A DNA stretch of 64,000 nucleotides from Humulus lupulus (lineage: Eukaryota > Streptophyta > Magnoliopsida > Rosales > Cannabaceae), in NCBI RefSeq assembly GCF_963169125.1, contig NC_084795.1, positions 259,217,042 through 259,281,041 of the forward strand. The letters run 5' to 3'. Both the position numbers and the translations under genes were made by a program. Each line of letters starts with the position of its first letter. The first letter of the stretch is position 1. The notes beneath the pieces were generated by a model. It was given only the letters and a program-made list of their open reading frames with translations. It was not told where the DNA came from and made no database searches. Below, piece by piece: positions 36,778 to 46,939 of the stretch.

Positions 36778-38143
36778 ATTCAAACGCGGATTCCTTAGCC
36801 AAACTCACGAATGCAAAAGATGCTGACACTTTAAATATAGTGCCAGTTGAGCTACTATGCGCACCAAGCATACGAGCAGACGAAACCAGTATGGTGATCT
36901 AGTTAGCAGATACATGGATGGCACCATACTTAGAGTATCTCACGAACGACACACTACCGGCAGATAAAAACAAAGCCAGGACCCTTCAGAGGTAGTCTGC
37001 AAGGTATATCCTGGTCGATGGTATTTTGTACCGAAGAGGATACTCGATGCCACTGCTTAGATGTGTTATTCCAGAAAAGGCTAAAGAGCTGATGAAGGAG
37101 GTACATGAAGGCTTCTGCGGAGATCACGCTGGGGGGCAAAGCTTATTGAAGAAGATCCTAAGGCAGGGATCTTTCTGGCCAACGATGAATGAGGACTCAA
37201 TGGAGTTCGTGTGAAAGTGTGATAAGTGTCAGTGGTTTTCCAAGATCCCACGAGCAGCTCTCAACGAGTTAAAGCAAATGCAAAGTCCATGGCCCTTCGC
37301 AGTATGGGGTATAGATATAATCGGGTCCTTGCCTACAGGGAAAGGTGGTGTGAAATATGCAGTGGTAGCTGTCGACTACTTCACAAAATGGGTCGAGGCT
37401 GAACCGCTAGCAACCATAACGACAAAGAAAGTACTTGATTTTGTTATCAAAAACATTGTTTGTCGATATGGATTGCCAAGAAAGATTGTCTCGGACAATG
37501 GCACCCAGTTTGATAGTAACTTGTTCACAGACTTCTGCGAAAGACATATCAAGAGCTTTTCTTCAGTTGCTCACCCCCAAGCAAATGGGCAAGTCAAAGC
37601 AGTAAATAAAACATTGAAAGATACCCTGAAGAAAAGGCTCGAGGAAGCTAGAGGAGCATGGCCAGAATAGTTGCCTGAAGTCCTCTGGTCATACAGAACA
37701 TCCCACCGAACAGCAACAGGTCATACCCCGTTTTCCTTAGCATACGGGTACGAGGCCATGTTGCCTGTTGAGTTAGATTCGTCCTCGCACCGCAGAATAA
37801 CATACGACCAAGATCAAAATAGCCAATTGTTGATGGGGTCCCTAGACCTAGTCAAGGAGAAACGAGAAAAAGCCCAGCTCCGAGTAGCTGCGTACCAGCA
37901 AAAATTCACTCTGTATTTTAACTCCAAAGTAAAAGAAAGAAAGTTCAACGTTGGGACTTGGTACTTCGAAGAGTTTTCTTAAACACCCACGACCAAGCTG
38001 CTGGAGTACTCGGACCAAACTGGGAAGGACCTTACCAGATTGAAGAAGTACTTCATCCAGGCACTTACAAACTTGCATGCTTGAATGGAGATCTCGTTCC
38101 ACGTTATTGGAATGGAGAACACCTGCGCAAGTACTATCAGTAA
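36774..38143 (+). pseudogene. Tat integrase, decayed, catalytic Glu replaced
   Basis: A zinc-binding HHCC region (about 37108-37235; HEGFCGDHAGGQ...CDKCQ), then the catalytic core: WGIDIIGSLP (first Asp, about 37310), VSDNGTQFDS (second Asp, about 37495) and HPQANGQVKAVNK (about 37575-37613). In this last motif the expected catalytic Glu is Lys, so the active site is broken. The C-terminal part has VLWSYRTSHRTATG and, after a frameshift near 37960, LGPNWEGPYQIEEVL and a final YWNGEHLRKYY. Stops lie near 36900, 36994, 37214 and 37670. It would join element DNA to the chromosome; it is inactive here. Confidence 0.88.
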
Positions 38144-38610
38144 AAAGTCTTTCTTAAAGGACTAGCTTGTATTTATTTTTACTTTTTACAAGTTTTTGAA
38201 AAAGGGTTAGTCATGAGAAATGGCTAATCGCTTATAAGTGTAAGATCTTTTTTAAGATCACTCGTAAAGACATGTTTAGTCCATTTAATACGAGAATTAT
38301 AAGGGACTGTGCGCAGCCAGTCATTCTTGCCAAACTTTGTAATTTTTACAAGTATTTGCTCATTATGTGTGTTGTTTTACTGTATTACAATTTTCATATT
38401 TTATACCGAGCAGTAATGTTGGTACAGGTTATGGTCAAGGCAAGTGACCAAGGACCTAAAGCTCCTCGATCACTTGGGGGGCATATAAGGTACATAGGAA
38501 GCAAAGCATACCAAAAGGTATGTAAACACATGAGCAAAATAAGTGAAAGCATGCTACGGTACTTAGAGTATTTTTCAAAATTTTATATATTTTGTTAAGT
38601 CAAACCAAAG
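38144..38610 (+). other. 3' non-coding region of Tat element
   Basis: Lies between the integrase stop and the 3' LTR. It has a G-rich ACTTGGGGGGCATATAAGG at about 38473, a possible polypurine tract, although it sits about 130 bp before the LTR start. No antisense ORF like that of the Tat element at 53590 is present. Confidence 0.45.
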
Positions 38611-39081
38611 TACTATCCAAAAAGCAGGTATGGATGACGCGGCAAATATTTTCAACATGTGGCTGACACCTGGCAGAGGTTCTGTTCGACCATCGATCAG
38701 GGGTGTTCCCCTGACACAGCGTTTGAGTTTTGTATACGACCAGACTGCTCGTATAATCTGTATATTTATGGGTAATCTTGTACAGTTGTAATCATATCCG
38801 AGATTATTTCCATTTACACCTGATTATCCGATTAATTCGGTAAAAATATCTTTGATTGATTCATGTAACCCACCTTGAGCTTATAAATAGAGAGAAATAG
38901 CTCGAGGGTGGGACTTTTTGGCTAATTTTTGTTTATGCTTTAGAAGAGAATTCTGGCAATTATCTTTCAGTTGTATTACTCATCCCTCAAAGGCTGGTGA
39001 AACTCAAGAACCCTAGTTATTTGATCACCTCTTTGAGAATCAAGATCAATAATAGCTTAAGTGGACGTAGTTCATTACCAA
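38611..39081 (+). mobile_element. 3' LTR of Tat element, truncated
   Basis: Begins ACTATCCAAAAAGCAGG and follows the 5' LTR (31330) through TATAAATA (38882-38889) to GTGGACGTAG...ATTACCAA at 39081. There the match stops abruptly and a different LTR sequence begins. The last ~110 bp of the 5' LTR are missing here. Confidence 0.8.
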
Positions 39082-40338
39082 GGCAGTGCACACGCCATCA
39101 CCCAGCCTGCCCAGGTGCACCACCTCGCAAGGGGTGTCTCGCGAAGGCCTCGCGCCCAGCAAACGCGCCTCGCTGGAGGCGTCTCACGAAGGCAGTGCGC
39201 ACGTCATCACCCAGCCTGGCCAGGTGCACCACCTCGCAAGGGGCGTCTCGCGAGGGCCTCGCGCCCAGCAGCCGCGCCTCACTGGAGGCGTCTCTCAAAG
39301 GTAGGGTGCACGCCATCACCCAGTCTGGCCATTTGCATCGCCTCGCGAGGGGCGTCTCGCGAGGGCCTCACGCCTCGCTGGAGGCGTCTCGCAAAGGCAG
39401 CACGCCACCACTCGGCCTGCCCCGATGCACCACCTCGCGAAGGGCGTCTCGCGAGGGCCTCGCGCCCAGCAGCCACACCTTGATGGAGGCGTCTCGCGAA
39501 GGCAGCGCGCCACCGCTCGACCTGCCTAGATGCACCGCCTCGCGAGGGGCGTCTCGCGAGGGCCTCGCGCCCAACAGCCACGCCTCGATGGAGGCGTCTC
39601 GCGAAGCCTTGCATCATGCCTCCTCTTGGTGCACTCGGCCCTACCAAACCTCATCCGCACCACAATGGGTCACCTCCCCAAAATTGGCCTCACTAGAGGG
39701 GTCTTATCTCACCCCTTAAGATTGGCTCCAACCACTGGGCACCACTCTTACCATAAGTCCAACAAGAGGTAAAATCATGGACCCCTCTAACACACCAATA
39801 AGGGAGAATTAGAAGGGCCCCATAGCAATTCACACTAAGTCAGAAGAAGTACGGACACTAAGCTCATGCCAGACAAGTAGTGGGAGTACTTGGAGAGGGG
39901 ACATGGCATGTATGCTTCTAACCGGATGTCAGAATCGACACCACCACCAGCACCACTACACCTGGAGCCACTCCTCTGACACTCGTACTAATAAGTAGGG
40001 GAGACATCCTCACAGACTCTGACCATGTACTGGAGCCGACACCACTACACCTGAGACCACTCTCCTGATAGCGTACTTGTGTACTACCTGGTCCCCTGGA
40101 CCACCATGTATCAAGGACCAATAGAGCCCAATATAAAAGGAGTCCCACTTCCACATGGAGAGGGGTTGGAAAAAACATTGTAGCAATACACCATAAGAAA
40201 TACAAATTCAGTTCACCATTTTCTTTCTGCAACTGTTCTTTGAGTTTCCAATTAGATTTTTGAAGTTTTTTTCATTTAATAATCTCTACATTTCTATTTT
40301 TCTAACTTAACTTGGTTGACGAGTTCTCACCGTCAACA
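39082..40338 (+). mobile_element. 3' part of a different Tat-type LTR fused to the 3' LTR
   Basis: Starts with a CpG-rich tandem array. Further on it has TATAAAAGG (40132), GACGAGTTCTCACC and ends GTCAACA (40338), the same terminal heptamer as the 5' LTR at 31914-31920. The stretch around 39920-40150 (GTGTACTACCTGGTCC, ACCATGTATCAAGGACCA) is related to the Tat LTRs at 50857 and 56880, so it belongs to another Tat family. It is followed by CACTA #1 sequence. Confidence 0.7.
39085..39612. repeat. CpG-rich tandem array, period about 109 bp
   Basis: The marker CCTCGC(A/G)AGG recurs at 39123, 39232, 39341, 39433 and 39538 (spacings 109, 109, 92, 105). Units contain the palindrome TCGCGA, often as GGCGTCTCGCGA. 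The array is open in several frames on both strands, which explains long spurious ORFs. Confidence 0.85.
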
Positions 40339-40434
40339 AATTTGTTTTCAATTATTTAAATTTTAATTAATAATTAATTAAAATTTTATTTAATTATTTT
40401 TTATAAAAAAAAATAGTCCTAATAATCAAGTATT

Positions 40435-40756
40435 AAGGGCGACTATTGGCATATCAGGGGTGGCACATCGATAAAAGATATGCAAAATGTTCAAATATTT
40501 GGCGTGACATTCCAACTTTTAGGGGCGACTATTGGCATATCAGGGGTGACATATCGACAAAACTTATGCAAAATGTTCAAATTTTTGGGGCGACGATATT
40601 TGAATATTAGGGGCGACCCATTGAGTCGTCCCTAATGTATCCTATTAGGCGCATTTTGTCAGGGGCGACATGTCACCCCTAATACATATCAGGGGTGACT
40701 TTTAGGGTTATTAGAGGCGACATGCGTCGCCCCTAAAACCCATTTTTGTTGTAGTG
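40435..40756. repeat. Right subterminal repeats and terminus of CACTA #1
   Basis: Copies of TTAGGGGCGACTATTGGC and ATCAGGGG(T/C)GACA, ending ...TTTTTGTTGTAGTG. Confidence 0.75.
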
Positions 40757-41045
40757 TTAAATTAAAAAAAAAAACTAAGAAATCCTACAATCTATAGAAA
40801 CCTACCATGGAAAAACTAAGAAATCCTACAATCTATAGAAAAAAAAAGCATAAAAATGTAAAACTAACACAAAATCATTTATATTACTCATCTTAACCTA
40901 TGATTTTTTTTTTTAAAAAAAAACTAAAATTTAAGAAAATGGTGAAAAGCTTATCTTAAAACCCTAAAAAACGCAGTCCCATTTCGTATTTTGCTCTCTG
41001 TAACTCGACGATGAAGGAGGAAGAAGTGAGCTAGCAAGCTTTATT
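40757..41045. repeat. Right internal part of CACTA #4 with short tandem duplication
   Basis: A 40-bp unit containing ACTAAGAAATCCTACAATC occurs twice in a row (about 40770-40846). The rest is AT-rich without genes. Confidence 0.55.
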
Positions 41046-41470
41046 AATACGAGGGGGACATCCAATGTCTCCCAATAGGAGACGTGGGACACGTGGCACG
41101 TCTCCCATTGGGAGATGTTGGATGTCCCCCTTATACATCCAACGTCTCCCACTAGAAGACGTGCCACGTGTCCCACGTCTCCCAGTGCGAGACGTTGGAT
41201 GTCCCCCTTATACATCCAACGTCTCCCATTGGGTGACGTGGGACACGTGGCACATCTCCCAGTGAGAGACGTTGGATGTCCCCTTGACCACGTATCCAAC
41301 ATATTTTGAACATCTTCCACCATTTTTAATGTCTTCCAATTGTAGCCATTAATAAAAACTTTCAATGTCTCCCTCCATCAGACATTTAAAACCCCTAATA
41401 AGTTTTAATGTGTTACACTAATGGTGTAAGATATTGTAGGGAGTCATTGCATATCAAATTTGTTGTAGTG
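41046..41470. repeat. Right subterminal repeats and terminus of CACTA #4
   Basis: At least eight copies of CACGTCTCCCATTGGGAGA-like dyads with GTTGGATGTCCCCCTTATAC spacers, ending AAATTTGTTGTAGTG at 41470. Confidence 0.75.
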
Positions 41471-41494
41471 GAAATAACTACACTTGTCTTGACG

Positions 41495-41851
41495 ATGGAG
41501 TGGGTCCAATGGTGGTTGGGGTTGTTAACGCTGACGTGTTAGGTATGGTGTCTGGAGACTTCATCAATTGGGTCGGAGCTGAGTCAGATGACTCGGGAAC
41601 TATTGGAGTCGGCGAAGAAGCCTGAGTTCTCGGATTGGTTGAAAAGGATTCGGAGGAGTATCCACGAGAACCCGAAGCTAGCCTTCGATGAGTTCGAGAC
41701 GAGTCTACTCATTAGAAGGGAGCTCGACTCACTTTGTGTTGAGTACACGTGGCCGGTGGCGACCACTGGCATCGTGGCTTCCATTGGGACAGGGTCTCAG
41801 CCGTGGTTCAGCCTTAGAGCTGACATGGATGCTCTTCCTGTTCAAGTTTTT
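41495..41851 (+). pseudogene. IAA-amino acid hydrolase ILR1-like, first exon only, broken
   Basis: Peptidase M20-family enzymes of this type release auxin from amino-acid conjugates in the ER. From the ATG at 41495 the frame reads MEWVQWWLGLLTLTC, a signal-peptide-like start, then hits a TAG at codon 16. It continues with ELLESAKKPEFSDWLKRIRR, IHENPKLAFDEFETS, LDSLCVEYTWPVA and ends PWFSLRADMDALPVQ, which is clear homology to the N-terminus of ILR1-like hydrolases. After the Q codon comes GTTTTT, a plausible intron donor, but no later exon is found before the LTR at 42316. Translation from a later Met (41588) would lack the signal peptide. CACTA #4 ends 24 bp upstream, in what would be the 5' UTR or promoter. 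This is the only host-type gene in the window. Confidence 0.85.
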
Positions 41852-42315
41852 TTTTTTCTATATTGCATTATTTTCCAATGAAAAGTTAGATGTTTATACA
41901 AAAGAATCTAGTCGAAAGGCTCAGAACCAAGACGTTCGTACGGCTAACAAACATGTCATTTTTGCTAGATCTAAAATGTGTCATTATTTTTAAATTTACA
42001 AAATCATTGTTTATTCTATTAACGATTTCATTAGGTGATTGTTGTAGAGAAAACTAATAGGCAATGAACAAAAAAAACATGAAGAACACAAAGGAAAATT
42101 CTTTCGGAAAAAAAATCACGGGTGAAAAAGAAAATATTTACCATGTAGAGATACTTAAAAAGAAAACTTAAAACATAAATCAAAGGTGATAATGAAAAGT
42201 AAATGTCAATTTCGCCTGACTCTTTTTATTTAAGTAAAATAACATTTCAAATCATTCACATCTAGATATGATGCTGATGGAAAAAATAATAATAGAGGTA
42301 CACTTTGACTAAAGT
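41852..42315 (+). other. Intron-like DNA after ILR1-like exon
   Basis: AT-rich sequence with no recognisable exon. It is probably what remains of intron 1 of the ILR1-like gene before the LTR insertion. Confidence 0.4.
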
Positions 42316-44276
42316 TGCTAATTGTTCAAAAGCATAAGAAAAAACATTTGATTGATTTAAATAAAAGTACAATTTTATTATATTTGAATGTTATAATTAT
42401 TGTTTGAATAATTTGTATAAATATCAGAAAATTTCATATTATTTATGAGGATATGATCTTGTATTATAACGAGAGAATTAAGATCATATATAATGAACAA
42501 AATAGTTAGTGAAATATTAAAGTATAGAATCTTTAATGAATGGTTACTAGCACGGTTTACTAAGCATACACGATGCCAGTAGTCTAGATTCGGATTACTG
42601 ATGTGAATAGACATCTTGGTAATAAAGGTGTTGTATATAATAGTGAATATGTATGATATGACTGATATGAATCAATAATCTTTATATACATATCGTTTTC
42701 CATAATAGATGATCATTTATATATCAGTCTAAATTCTCAGTAATCATGAACTCATGTTTGTGCTTATTGAATCTTTTGATTCATTAATTAAGGTCTCTTA
42801 ATATAATACGGCTAGTAACATTTGTTTGGGAGATTCAATATCATGAATGGCTAGAAACATGATTTTGCAATAATGGAATTCATCATTTCCTAACGAATCA
42901 AATATTGGTTCCCTTAAGGGCTGATTCTGGAACTAGACAGTTATTAATCTCAAATCTATAATATGATTATAGATTAATTATTGGCTAGTGAATTAATGGT
43001 ACTTAAGGAACAAGAGGTAATTAGAAGGGTAAAATGGTATTTTTGACCAGCTCTAATTAACAAACCAATAAATGGAGGAAAAACTACATTTATTGATTAC
43101 ATCAATGGACTACAGGAGAAAACTTTGTAAATATAATTCTATAAATACTTGAGTACAATTTCATATTTATAGTGGAGTAATCGTGGAATTAATAAATAAG
43201 AATATTGAATTAAAGAGTTTAATTAATAATCTAGTTTATTGGAGCTTCGTATTATAGGTCTATGGTCCCCAGGTCGACTCTGTCCTTAAGGATGTTATAA
43301 AGAATATTAATGGAGAAAATGACAAAATTGCAAAGGAATTAATTTTCCAAAGCAAGAAAATAATTATGTCACAATTATGGCAATTGATTAATTGTGAATT
43401 AATTAATTAACTAAATAGCTTTTATTTGAAAATTTTTATATTAGTTCAAATAAATATTAATCATGTTTGGATTAATATTTGGGAGAGTTTAATTATTATC
43501 TTATTATAGGATAGTTATTCAAAACCGATAGTTTTTAAGATAAAGTTAATTTTGAATTAACTGATATTTATTTTTGGATAAATATCGTGTCTTAAAATTA
43601 ATAAAACAAACAAATGAGAAAATCAAGGATGCACATAAAGTTGCACACGCCACCCACTGTATCTGTGACAGTACATGGTGTCACTCACATACCACATCCA
43701 TTGGATTTGAAATTTGAATTTTAAATTAATTAATTTATTTAATTGTTTAATTATTCTTTTTAAATATGATTTTAATTAAATAATTAAAATAGGTTATAAG
43801 TGATCATTTTTAATTTAATTAAATAAAGTTTAATAAAATAGTTTAATTAACTTTATAAGCCTGACAATATATGATTCTTTTCTAAGTCACTTGTTTCTAG
43901 GTTATCAGACTCTCTCAAAGAAAGAAACAATAGAATTTTCTAAACCTGAAATTCTATAATTTCCATAGCCTCTATCTTCTGAAACCTCTCCAAATCTCAT
44001 GTGCCGAGTACATCTAGAGAGCCCACACATGTCCTTGTGTGTTAGAGGAATGCCTTGGAAGGCTAAGGTGTGAGTTTCATAAGGATAAGAAGATCATTGA
44101 TTTTACTAAAAGACTCAAGGACACTTGATAGGCTACGAGAGATATTCTCTATTCCTTATAGGTGTTATTAAATATACTATATATGTATGATCCTTGCTGG
44201 TATTAATGGTTTTTTAAAATCCCCTCCTTATACATTACGCTGCGTATTTTGATATTTTTCTAATTTAACACCAACA
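42316..44276 (+). mobile_element. Copia-like solo LTR (copy B)
   Basis: About 1.96 kb, from TGCTAATTGTT (degraded TGTTAG start) to TTTAACACCAACA. It aligns along its length with the reverse complement of 51526-53418 (for example the shared GAGAGAATTAAGATCA) and with the 3' half at 4764-5956. There is no internal domain, no primer site behind it and no clean target duplication (AAAGT / TAACC). No tRNA or ORF inside. Confidence 0.7.
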
Positions 44277-44330
44277 TAACCCCCTCTATTTCTTCTTGTC
44301 ACTTTTATACCAAATAAGGTATCGAACTCT

Positions 44331-45538
44331 TGACAGCAAAAATATAATGCGCAGGTATACACAATCGATTCAAGTAATATAGATAGTAAATAAGAATCCT
44401 TCCCATGGAGACTATCAATTAATTACCAATAACCAATTTTAGCTTTCTATTTGGCTGTTGAAAATAGAGTGATTTTTAAACTAAAACTTAAAATTGAAAT
44501 AAATCGTGCAATACTAAAGATTTATTCAATAATTAAAAACCTAGCTTATCAACTTCATCAACTTTTCAACATGTTAATCTTACTAATCAGTGTATATAAT
44601 TATTCAATTTCTATCCTAATAGCATGTTAACTAAAACAATCCTAATTCTTTTTCAAGAGAAAAAGATCTCAACTTTTATGCAAACTTTCTACATATATGT
44701 GATAAGTTTTAACATTTAGCAGGCATGAAGCATAGAAACCTAAACTCTACACAAACCATATAGGTACTATCGTCCTATTTGCAATTTATTTCTATGTGAT
44801 TATAGAATATTCAACTCTCCCATCTCGAATCTCGAATCAAAATCATAAATCATATAAATAGTGATCAACACGCATTAAGGACAAATCATATAGATAGAGG
44901 GTAGAAGAAGAAGAAGAAGAAGAAATATATGAATTTCATAAAAAATTAACCAATATCCAAGTGACTATATTAAACCCTAGAAAAGACGTTTAGTTCATAA
45001 TAGGCATGACTAAAACAATCAAATAAATGTTCAGAAACATAAGGTTAAACAACTAAAAACTGAAAATATATATATATAATAATAGAGTCAAATAGTTGCT
45101 AATCTCGTCATCCAAGAACCTCCTTTACAAATGATCTAAAAATAGTACTTAAACACATTTTTTTCTCTTTTTGGTGAGGAGGGTCGCTACTTGCCCATTT
45201 CTGAGTTGGGACCCGTGTCTTTTTCTACCAATTCATTCATTCTTTGGAAGTTCAGAAGTCACGACTTGATAGACCAAGTCGCGACCCGCCTGTTTTTGGT
45301 GCCCTTTGCTGATTCGTCCCTGTCTTCATGTGCGTTGCAACTTGATAGACCAAGTCGCGACTTCTGGGATCCTTTTTCCTTTTACAGCCTTTTCAACCTT
45401 TGTTTAGCACCAAATTCATCCTGAATGTTCCCGACTCTCCTGATTTCCCAAGCCCTAAAACAATCACAAATTTTCCAAATTTTCTTACTTTGAGAGAAAA
45501 TTCATAAACTGGTTTTTTTTTCTTCTAATGATACTACA
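44331..45538 (-). mobile_element. 3' LTR of Athila-derived element (left copy)
   Basis: On the minus strand it follows a polypurine tract (AAGTTTGGGGG, 45541-45551), starts about TGTAGTATCA (45538) and ends ...TTTTTGCTGTCA (44331). It aligns with the split LTR at 48010-58251, for example in ATAGATAGTAAATAAGAA and GATAGACCAAGTCGCGAC. A (GAA)n run lies at about 44905-44922. It contains two or three dyad modules. Confidence 0.65.
45182..45365. repeat. Dyad modules (GTCGCGAC type) in Athila LTR
   Basis: Modules at 45255-45287 (AAGTCACGACTTG...CAAGTCGCGACC) and 45333-45365 (GTTGCAACTTG...CAAGTCGCGACTT), 78 bp apart. A weaker one at 45182-45215 is spaced 73 bp before. The right LTR copy has the same modules at about 57794-57990 with GAGTCGCGACTC better kept. 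Confidence 0.7.
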
Positions 45539-46939
45539 CTCCCCCAAACTTATTTCTTTATATTTTGAATTAGAGTGTAGTTCATATTCAATGTACTTTT
45601 TTTTGTCTCTCAATTTTTCTTCTTCTATTGACACAAATTTTGACATATAAATCCCCATTACAAATCATCCCCCAATCACTTTTCACATGCTCATGGAAAA
45701 TCAAAGGGAAGGAAAATTAACAAAGTTTCAAATAATCTCAAAATAAGTGTCAAATTAGGCTAAAAATTGGTTAACTAGGGAGTTAATAAATCAAGTTGGC
45801 TTGAAAAGCTCAAACGTTCCAAATGATTGCCTAAATCATCTTCCTAATCATGCATCATCTAGGATTTCGTCTCAAATAGCAAGCAAACAAGTTATAGGAT
45901 AACAACATTTTCATAATGTTTTTTTTTAAAAAAAAAAGATCAGTAAGCATAAAAATTGTTCAATCACACAAAATTTATTAAAAAAATCATGATTAAGCTC
46001 TTAATTATTTAAGTGGACCTATGTAAACCAAAAGAGAAGTTCAACCAAGCACACATATTTTTATAGCTTCATTCCCTTTCAATTTATACAACATATCATT
46101 CAATATATTGTCATTGGCTAATCATTGTCAACTTGATTCAACTAACACTCTAAACAAGCTAGACAAAACATAACAAACACAATAACATAATTAATATATA
46201 CAAAACAATAAATCCCTTTCCCCAAACTTAACCTAAACATTGTCCTCAATGTTAAATAAAAGCTAAGGAAAAGAAACTGACCTCACAAACTCAGACTGCT
46301 CAGGTAGCCAAAATGTGGTAATAGATATGGATTGAAAGTGGTAATTTATGAGCTTGGCCCAAAGTAGCATCGCAACATGTCCTTTTTAAAAAAAAAAACT
46401 GGCAAGCTTCTCTAGAACTCATCGTGTTGTGGCTCATCATGCAAGCGTCGCTGCCCTATTCTATTTTTTTTCTTTCTTTTTCACATTTTTTCCCGATTCA
46501 ACATTAAAAATTTAATACTAAACGACATAAATTAAAACTAAACCTAAAAAAGTAAAAACTCAAAATACTAAAATTAAAGTGTTCATAATCCAAAACGTAA
46601 ATAAAACTAATAAAAAATTCAAATAAAAGATTGGAATGCCTCCAAATGTGCTGTCGTTAACATCATTTAGCCTGATGCTGAACTTTCTCTTCAAAATCAA
46701 CTCGGATCCAGACCACCCCTCATGTCCTTGAGAGCAATAGTATCATGAGAAGATGCTCTTTTCTTGATATTGCATATTTTTGGAACTTTCCACCGCTCAT
46801 GAAACAATCGAGCTTTCTCACTAAAGATCCTTTTTACTTTCTGACGAACTGCTCGCTTTCCAACTTTAACCATAGATTTCTTCTAAGTAACTTCCAGCTT
46901 ATCACCCTCACCTTCCACCATCAACACTACAAGAAATTG
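45539..46939 (-). other. 3' internal region of Athila-derived element
   Basis: Non-coding. It begins (minus strand end) with the polypurine tract at 45541-45551 and holds a second CCCCAAACTTAA block at about 46220 followed by ACATTGTCCTCAATG, the typical Athila 3' signature. RT, RNase H and integrase are missing, deleted between here and 46940. Confidence 0.5.

Larger units (their letters stand above)
27722..40756 (+). mobile_element. CACTA-type transposon #1, nested in #4
   Basis: Left end CACTACAAGAAAAACCAA (27722); right end TTTTTGTTGTAGTG (40756). The reverse complement of the right end matches the left at about 19 of 24 positions. Both ends carry the subterminal motif TTAGGGGCGAC (27755-28015 and 40435-40730). 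Adjacent triplets are TGT and TTA, so no target duplication is visible. It carries 3' exons of a Transposase_24-like gene on the plus strand, while no TNP2 was found. A Tat retrotransposon (31330-40338 with its LTR remnants) is inserted downstream of those exons. Without it the element is about 4 kb. Confidence 0.75.
25952..41470. mobile_element. CACTA-type transposon #4 (outer element, non-autonomous)
   Basis: Left end CACTACAACAAAATAG (25952); right end TTTGTTGTAGTG (41470). The two share the 12-bp terminal repeat CACTACAACAAA. Flanking triplets are GGA (left) and GAA (right), an imperfect 3-bp duplication. Both ends carry the same subterminal motif, based on GTCTCCCA(N)TGGGAGAC (25990-26160 and 41050-41280), which differs from all other CACTAs here. 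Without its nested cargo it is only about 2.5 kb and has no coding sequence. It encloses CACTA #1 (27722-40756). On the right it ends 24 bp before the ATG of the ILR1-like exon. Confidence 0.75.

Noticed and set aside
39085..39612. Regular repeats that could be taken for a CRISPR array
   Set aside because: Units are contiguous 92-109 bp tandem copies without unique spacers, in plant repeat DNA.
38997..39719. Long open frame of 240 codons, with further long frames on the other strand
   Set aside because: It spans the end of one LTR and a CpG-rich tandem array; the protein is a repeat of the same low-complexity unit and is open in several frames, as expected for a GC-rich repeat.
31320..40345. 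Target-site duplication of the large Tat element (ATTGT / AATTT)
   Set aside because: The match depends on shifting the boundary and is not better than chance in AT-rich flanks.
27722..41470. Alternative pairing of CACTA ends (25952 with 40756, or 27722 with 41470)
   Set aside because: Subterminal repeats match only in the nested pairing: GTCTCCCA type for 25952/41470 and TTAGGGGCGAC type for 27722/40756.
41588..41881. Functional ILR1-like gene starting at the internal Met
   Set aside because: It would lack the signal peptide and all later exons, so only a fragment is supported.
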